A stretch of DNA of 64,000 bases, from the NCBI RefSeq assembly GCF_030263935.1, contig NZ_CP127162.1:2365501-2429500 (forward strand), written 5' to 3'. Shown here piece by piece: positions 61,613-64,000 of the stretch (the first letter of the stretch is position 1; the number at the start of each line of letters is the position of its first letter). Under the pieces are notes generated by a model. The model saw nothing but the letters and a program-made list of their open reading frames with translations, searched no databases and was not told where the DNA came from. This DNA is from Paenibacillus polygoni. Lineage in GTDB: Bacteria > Bacillota > Bacilli > Paenibacillales > Paenibacillaceae. The translations under genes and the position numbers were made by a program.

Positions 61613-63433
61613 ATGGTTAGCAAAATGAAACGATTATTGATTGGCCGTCCTATGAAAAACAGCGAATTAGAAGGAGAGAAACTAAGTAAATTAAAGGCGC
61701 TTGCGGTACTTTCTTCAGATGCGTTATCATCCGTTGCTTATGGTACAGAACAAATTCTCATTGTTTTAATGGCTGTGGGTGCTGCAGCGGCTTGGTATTC
61801 CATCCCTATTTCACTTGCAGTACTTGGACTGCTCGTCATTCTAATATTCTCATATAGACAAACGATTTATTCATACCCGACAGGCGGAGGCGCCTATATT
61901 GTAGCAAAAGATAACATCGGATTATCAAGCGGTCTGCTTGCAGGAGGTTCTTTGCTTGTCGATTACATCCTGACCGTTGCGGTAAGTTCTTCGGCTGGTA
62001 CGGACGCGATCACCTCTGCTTTTCCCGTACTTCATGATTACCGGGTGCTTATTGCACTCACCATGATTTTACTGCTCACAATCCTAAATCTGAGGGGAAT
62101 TACGGAGTCAGCTTCCGTACTTGCATTACCGGTTTACTTATTTGTCTTTGCTATTATTGTGCTGATTATTACCGGATTTATAAAATACGCGATGGGCGGA
62201 GCAGAACCGGCCGTACCCGTGGAATGGGGGAGCGCCGCAAACAATGTAAGTCTTTTTCTCTTGCTAAAAGCTTTCAGTTCCGGCTGTTCTGCGCTGACGG
62301 GGGTAGAAGCGGTATCCAATGCCATTCCTAACTTCCGGGCCCCGGCAGAGAAGAACGCTGCAAAAACGTTAATTATGATGGGATCGATCCTTGGTTTTAT
62401 GTTTATAGGGATCAGCTTACTTGCCTACTGGTATGGGATTATACCAAGCGAAAAAGAAACCGTCGTATCGCAAATTGCGAATTCGGTTTTTGGCAGGGGG
62501 ACGATATATTACATCATCCAAGGGGTTACAGCACTAATTCTATTTTTAGCAGCAAATACGGCTTATTCTGCTTTTCCATTACTTGCTTTTATGTTAGCCA
62601 AAGATAAATTTATGCCGCATATGTTTCTTGTTCGCGGTGATCGGCTCGGTTATTCCAATGGCATTATTTTTCTTGGTGTTCTATCTGCAATACTCGTAAT
62701 TGCTTTTCACGGGAATACAGAAGGGCTGATCCCGCTGTATGCAGTTGGGGTGTTTATCCCCTTTACCTTGTCCCAACTCGGTATGATGATTCGCTGGATT
62801 AAGCTAAAACCGTCTGGCTGGCATGTTAAACTGCTTATCAATACGATTGGGATGCTGACTACGCTGAGTATTACATTGATCTTTATTTTCACTAAATTCA
62901 GTCAAGTATGGGCCGTCTTTATATTCTTACCGCTGGTGATATGGATCTTTATGCGGATTCACCGTCACTATATTCATGTAGCCGATCAGCTGCGAATTAA
63001 TATTCAGGAAGAGAAACTGCAAATCAAAGGCAGTACGGTCGTCGTTCCCATCGGGGGAATTACAAGTGTTGTTCGCAATTCACTCAGTTATGCTAAGTCA
63101 TTAACCGATAATGTGGTTGCCGTATATGTAGGCTTTGATGATGACAGCATTCATAAGATGGAAGAGAAGTGGGAGGTCTGGAATCCAGGCGTAAGACTCA
63201 TCACTCTGAAATCGAGTTACCGAAGTATTGTAAAGCCGCTTATTAAATTTATAGATACGGTGGAATGGAAGAAAAATGAGACAGACCATATCACCATTTT
63301 GATTCCGCAGTTTATTACAAAACATTGGTGGCAGTATGTTCTTCATAATCAAACCAGCCTGCTGCTTCGTGCTTATCTTTTCCGTCATAAAGACGTCGTT
63401 ATTTCTACAGTAACTTATCATCTAGATAAATAA
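61613..63433 (+). CDS. kimA: KimA-type high-affinity potassium importer (KUP/APC superfamily)
   Basis: A 606-residue transporter, the usual KimA (YdaO) length. The N-terminus KRLLIGRPMKNSELEGEKLSKLKALAVLSSDALSSVAYGTEQI is typical. About 12 membrane segments are followed by a roughly 150-residue cytoplasmic domain (from about residue 455: STVVVPIGGITSVVRNSLSYA), as in KimA. It imports K+ with H+. In B. subtilis it is controlled by c-di-AMP via riboswitch; here no such leader was seen. ATG behind AGAGGGAG. Confidence 0.85.
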   Translation: MVSKMKRLLIGRPMKNSELEGEKLSKLKALAVLSSDALSSVAYGTEQILIVLMAVGAAAAWYSIPISLAVLGLLVILIFSYRQTIYSYPTGGGAYIVAKDNIGLSSGLLAGGSLLVDYILTVAVSSSAGTDAITSAFPVLHDYRVLIALTMILLLTILNLRGITESASVLALPVYLFVFAIIVLIITGFIKYAMGGAEPAVPVEWGSAANNVSLFLLLKAFSSGCSALTGVEAVSNAIPNFRAPAEKNAAKTLIMMGSILGFMFIGISLLAYWYGIIPSEKETVVSQIANSVFGRGTIYYIIQGVTALILFLAANTAYSAFPLLAFMLAKDKFMPHMFLVRGDRLGYSNGIIFLGVLSAILVIAFHGNTEGLIPLYAVGVFIPFTLSQLGMMIRWIKLKPSGWHVKLLINTIGMLTTLSITLIFIFTKFSQVWAVFIFLPLVIWIFMRIHRHYIHVADQLRINIQEEKLQIKGSTVVVPIGGITSVVRNSLSYAKSLTDNVVAVYVGFDDDSIHKMEEKWEVWNPGVRLITLKSSYRSIVKPLIKFIDTVEWKKNETDHITILIPQFITKHWWQYVLHNQTSLLLRAYLFRHKDVVISTVTYHLDK

Positions 63434-63440
63434 TAGGGAA

Positions 63441-63475
63441 GAAGCCGTCTTCTAAGGAGACGGTTTTCTTTTTAA
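63441..63475 (+). terminator. Terminator after kimA
   Basis: Arms AAGCCGTCT (63442-63450) and AGACGGTTT (63458-63466), then T-rich. Confidence 0.78.
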
Positions 63476-63560
63476 TAAGGGGGATTCGATAATCAAAGCT
63501 AAATATGTTACTCTTTAAGGTAGCGTTTGATTATTAAGTAACTAGAGGTGGATTAGCACT

Positions 63561-63950
63561 TTGAAACGAGAGAAAAACAAAAAAAACATACTCACTTTTG
63601 TAAAAGAAAATAAGGAACTTGAAGTACCGATCAAAGCAACAGGTTCTTTCAACTGGGTTGGCTCTTTTCGCCTATTTAACGTATACCGAAAAGTAAAACC
63701 TACGCGTATGATTTTGCCTGCGCTTATCATATTGTATTTTATTGTGGCTCAGATCATCATTATGTTCTTCTCCATCCTGGTGTCCACATCATTTTTCCCA
63801 GCCTTTCTGGTAGGTTTTGCGGTATGGGCACTGCTGAACAAATATTTAATCTGGGTGCTAAAAGAAACTACGGTCAGAACGGTGATCAAAGAGGGATATA
63901 CACCTCTTGAAAATGCAGACAAGCAGTATGTAGATTCTTTGTATCTATAA
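63561..63950 (+). CDS. Small membrane protein of unknown function
   Basis: A 129-residue protein with a TTG start behind AGAGGTGG. A basic N-terminal half is followed by two to three membrane segments (LPALIILYFIVAQIIIMFFSILV and FPAFLVGFAVWALLNKYLIWVL). I do not recognise the family. It has its own start region after the kimA terminator. Confidence 0.6.
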   Translation: MKREKNKKNILTFVKENKELEVPIKATGSFNWVGSFRLFNVYRKVKPTRMILPALIILYFIVAQIIIMFFSILVSTSFFPAFLVGFAVWALLNKYLIWVLKETTVRTVIKEGYTPLENADKQYVDSLYL

Positions 63951-63978
63951 TTTTGATGTGTCACATCACTATCACTCC

Positions 63979-64000
63979 AAAAAACCGTCATGGACGGTTT
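63979..64000 (+). terminator. Terminator cut by the window end
   Basis: Arms AAACCGTC (63982-63989) and GACGGTTT (63993-64000) with an ATG loop; the T tail lies outside the window. Confidence 0.7.

Overview
This looks like a chromosomal segment of a low-to-moderate GC, Gram-positive, spore-former-type Firmicute, most probably Paenibacillus or a close relative. The reasons are strong Shine-Dalgarno sites with frequent TTG/GTG starts, sigma-A promoters with TATAAT boxes and 17-bp spacers, T-box leaders, CcpA cre sites, lipobox lipoproteins and Paenibacillus-like gene families. The genus is inferred from family content only. No rRNA, tRNA or CRISPR array was seen. Layout: 0.3-4.3 kb is a sucrose locus (LacI repressor, H+ symporter, GH32 sucrase) with an overlapping operator, perfect consensus promoter and cre site. 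4.5-17 kb is a patchwork of small monocistronic genes (phosphoesterase, pyrE, acetyltransferases, HAD, DinB, P-loop kinases) containing several broken genes: a truncated GNAT, a frameshifted lipoprotein, a frameshifted DUF402 gene, a carbamoyltransferase cut by an IS3-family element with a clean GGG target duplication, and a frameshifted membrane-anchored protein. 17.1-22.4 kb carries two T-box leaders, one before asd and one (minus strand, probable Phe specifier) before a sodium:amino-acid symporter, with a PAP2 phosphatase/beta-strand-repeat exoprotein between them. 22.5-35.4 kb has a YdhK lipoprotein, two ECF sigma/anti-sigma pairs, a LysR/MFS divergent pair, a GH53 galactanase with a perfect cre, a macro-domain protein, a decayed AlaX gene and a transglutaminase-like protein. 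35.5-39.4 kb has a DeoR regulator divergent from a gene of unknown function preceded by a textbook leader-peptide attenuator. 39.5-44.3 kb is a four-carbon sugar-acid locus (GntP permease, DUF1537 kinase, hydroxyacid dehydrogenase) divergent from a GntR regulator, with four TTGTATAC operators at 21-22 bp spacing between them. 46.2-50.6 kb is a transport/peptidase group (M20 peptidase, DUF3100 protein, small membrane protein, AGCS symporter). 50.7-55.5 kb includes a decayed DUF1835 gene, an epimerase, a Xer-like tyrosine recombinase and an FAD oxidoreductase. 55.9-61.3 kb has a lipoprotein, an intact IS3-family element and an MBOAT/DHHW/DUF4358 O-acylation operon. 61.6-64 kb encodes a KimA-type potassium importer and a small membrane protein. 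The two most interesting signals are (i) the attenuator at 36.34-36.57 kb controlling an unrecognised protein and (ii) a set of 28-bp dif-like sites (11 bp arm, 6 bp centre, 11 bp arm), one upstream and two downstream of the Xer-like recombinase and one at 45.0 kb, which suggest a self-contained site-specific recombination system. Both are inferences from pattern reading and need database and experimental tests.
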